From: Brevundimonas sp.
GTDB taxonomy: Bacteria; Pseudomonadota; Alphaproteobacteria; Caulobacterales; Caulobacteraceae
Assembly (NCBI GenBank): GCA_020253595.1
Contig: JADCBH010000171.1
Coordinates: 1 to 7,555, forward strand
Length of the DNA stretch: 7,555 nt
Direction of reading: 5' to 3'
A program made the translations under genes and the position numbers. Below are positions 6,146 through 7,555 of this stretch, in pieces. Within the stretch, counting starts at the first letter, position 1, and every line of letters starts with the position of its first letter. Below the pieces are notes generated by a model that saw only the letters and a list, made by a program, of their open reading frames with translations, made no database searches and had not been told where the DNA came from.

Positions 6146-7550
6146 ACTCCTCGTGCTTGTAAATCCGCCCGTCACGCATCACGAAATCGACATCCTTGAG
6201 GACCGTGACATCCGACAGAGGATCGCCGTCGACTGCGATGATGTCGGCGCGGCGGCCGGGTTCAAGGGTTCCCAGCTCCTCGCCAAGGCCCAGCAGGTCG
6301 GCGGCGTTGACGGTCGCGGCCTGGATGGCGCTCATCGGGGTCATGCCGTGCTGGACCATCAGCTCGAACTCGTCCGCATTGCGGCCATGCATGGACACGC
6401 CGGCGTCGGTGCCAAAGGCGATGCGCACGCCACCGGGCACGGCGCGTTCCAGTGAGTCACCCGTGACCTCGATGCGCCACAGGATCTTGGGCAGGACCTC
6501 GGCGGAGTAGGCATTCGGGTCGGCGGCCAGGCGCTCGCGGTAGCCGTTCACCGTCGACAGGGTCGGGACATAATAGGCACCGGAATCGCGGAACAGCCGG
6601 ATCGTCTCGTCGTCGAAGATGGTGCCGTGTTCGATCGAGTCCGCGCCGAGTCGAAGCGCCAGCGCGATGCCGTCGGCCCCGTGGGCGTGGACGGCGACCC
6701 GCTTGCCATACAGATGAGCCGTTTCGATCAGGGCGCGGGCTTCATCCTCGAACATCTGGGCGCCGAGGCCGGCCCCGATGCAGCTGTTCACTCCGCCCGT
6801 CGTGGCGATCTTGATGACGTCGACGCCCCGGCTGATCTGCAGGCGGACGGCCTCGCGGCAGGACGCGGTGTCGTCGCAGACGTTGGCATGGTCGGTGTGT
6901 TCCCGCAGCTCATCGTTCAGGCCGTTCCTGCCATCCATGTGGCCAGACGTGGTCGAGATGCTTCGACCCGCGTCGACGATGCGAGGGCTGGGCAGCGCAT
7001 GGCGGGCGGCGGCATCGCGGAGCGCCAGGGTGACCCCGTCTCCATCACCCAGGTTCCGCACCGTGGTGAAGCCGGCCATCAGGGTGATGCGCGCGTTCTC
7101 GGCTGCGCGGTAGGCCGTGGTCGGAACGCTCTCGGTGAACTGGGCGATCAGGCCTGCCTGCCCCGCCTGGCTGGTCGCGAGATGGACGTGGCTGTCGATC
7201 AGGCCGGGCAGGACGAAGCGATCGGACAGGTCCACGATCTCGGCGCCCGGAAAGGCGTCGGCGCCGACAAGGCCGTCGCGCACCTCCACCACCCGCCCAT
7301 CACGGATGACGACGGTGGAAGGTCCGCGCGGTGCCTGGCCCGGGCGGTCCAGCAGACGTCCGGCCTGGACCAGGGTGACCGGCCCGGTCGAGGCCGCGAT
7401 GGTGTGGATGCGCGGGATGCCAGCGATCCGCGCCGCGAACTCTTGGTGGCCGGGCATCAGGTCAATGAACGTTTTGTGCGGCGGCTCGTGTTTCAGGCCC
7501 ACACCCCCGCCGGTGACCACATCGTGCATCGCATCAAGCAGCGGGATCAT
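6144..7550 (-). CDS. Metal-dependent amidohydrolase (prolidase/imidazolonepropionase-like)
   Basis: Member of the amidohydrolase superfamily, closest in style to the metal-dependent hydrolases that include Xaa-Pro dipeptidases; substrate unknown. Numbering from ATG 7550: H121-x-H123 after FVLPGLIDS, the probable carboxylated lysine K247 in DVIKIATTGG, H288 (AVHAHG), H308 (IEHGT) and D382 (GTDAG), giving a complete two-metal site. HGRNADEFELMVQHGMTP and the C-terminal GTLEPGRRADIIAVDGDPL are typical of the family. The conserved part begins near residue 59 (TLVQAGRLLDRPG). The preceding residues lack the signal peptide many relatives have and match nothing I recognise, so the true start is uncertain: ATG 7550 is 5 bases from the window edge and the frame may continue beyond it, while ATG 7529 and ATG 7457 are alternatives. 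The stop lies in the edge of the heptamer repeat, 27 bases before the next gene. Confidence 0.87.
   Translation of the reverse strand: MIPLLDAMHDVVTGGGVGLKHEPPHKTFIDLMPGHQEFAARIAGIPRIHTIAASTGPVTLVQAGRLLDRPGQAPRGPSTVVIRDGRVVEVRDGLVGADAFPGAEIVDLSDRFVLPGLIDSHVHLATSQAGQAGLIAQFTESVPTTAYRAAENARITLMAGFTTVRNLGDGDGVTLALRDAAARHALPSPRIVDAGRSISTTSGHMDGRNGLNDELREHTDHANVCDDTASCREAVRLQISRGVDVIKIATTGGVNSCIGAGLGAQMFEDEARALIETAHLYGKRVAVHAHGADGIALALRLGADSIEHGTIFDDETIRLFRDSGAYYVPTLSTVNGYRERLAADPNAYSAEVLPKILWRIEVTGDSLERAVPGGVRIAFGTDAGVSMHGRNADEFELMVQHGMTPMSAIQAATVNAADLLGLGEELGTLEPGRRADIIAVDGDPLSDVTVLKDVDFVMRDGRIYKHEE
6147..6152 (-). promoter_or_regulatory. Possible displaced Shine-Dalgarno (GAGGAG)
   Basis: GAGGAG on the - strand forms the last two sense codons (Glu-Glu) of the amidohydrolase. 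It is 30 bases from the four-helix-bundle ATG, too far for normal use. If the 5715-6145 unit were absent or folded away by pairing of its repeats, it would lie 7 bases before the bioB ATG, an ideal distance. Its role is an inference. Confidence 0.35.
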
Positions 7551-7555
7551 TTCCC

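Noticed and set aside
5669..6146. CRISPR array
   Set aside because: The repeats are 7-base tandem units without spacers and lie around a coding gene.
5700..6160. Target-site duplication next to the inverted repeats
   Set aside because: Bases outside the left (TGTGATG) and right (ACTCCTC) repeats do not match, so no duplication can be claimed.

Overview
The window reads as chromosomal DNA of a GC-rich alphaproteobacterium, probably Caulobacterales (Brevundimonas- or Caulobacter-like). This is inferred from protein style and base composition only; no rRNA or other taxonomic marker is present. It is almost fully coding. Seven genes account for nearly every base and no gene-free stretch exceeds about 40 bases.

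Left half, + strand (1-4241): three tightly linked genes form the end of an exopolysaccharide/capsule operon. They are a Wzz/GumC-type chain-length regulator fused to a bacterial tyrosine kinase (5' end cut off by the window), a multi-pass O-antigen ligase/polymerase-family membrane protein, and a membrane-anchored SleB-type cell wall hydrolase. The second and third genes overlap by 4 bases (ATGA). Together they suggest polymerisation, length control and export of a surface polysaccharide, plus local peptidoglycan remodelling.

Right half, - strand (7550-4245): an amidohydrolase, a small four-helix-bundle protein (23S rRNA intervening-sequence-protein family), biotin synthase bioB, and a small secreted protein of unknown function run in one direction with short gaps. 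The last one converges on the polysaccharide operon with only 3 bases between the two stop codons.

The most interesting structure is at 5715-6145. The four-helix-bundle ORF is bracketed exactly, from start codon to stop codon, by 31-base inverted repeats that match at 28 of 31 positions. Each repeat is built from four heptamers of the type RGTGRYT. A third, related heptamer array (GGTGATT/GGTGGTT) lies inside the 5' end of bioB. The ORF is clearly less GC-rich (182/300 bases counted, 61%) than a bioB segment counted the same way (216/300, 72%). The layout resembles the intervening sequences of some 23S rRNA genes (inverted repeat, four-helix-bundle ORF, inverted repeat), but here it sits between protein-coding genes. 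Pairing of the repeats in mRNA would loop out the ORF and bring a GAGGAG motif to 7 bases from the bioB start codon. I infer a small mobile or RNA-processed element; its function is not known from the sequence.
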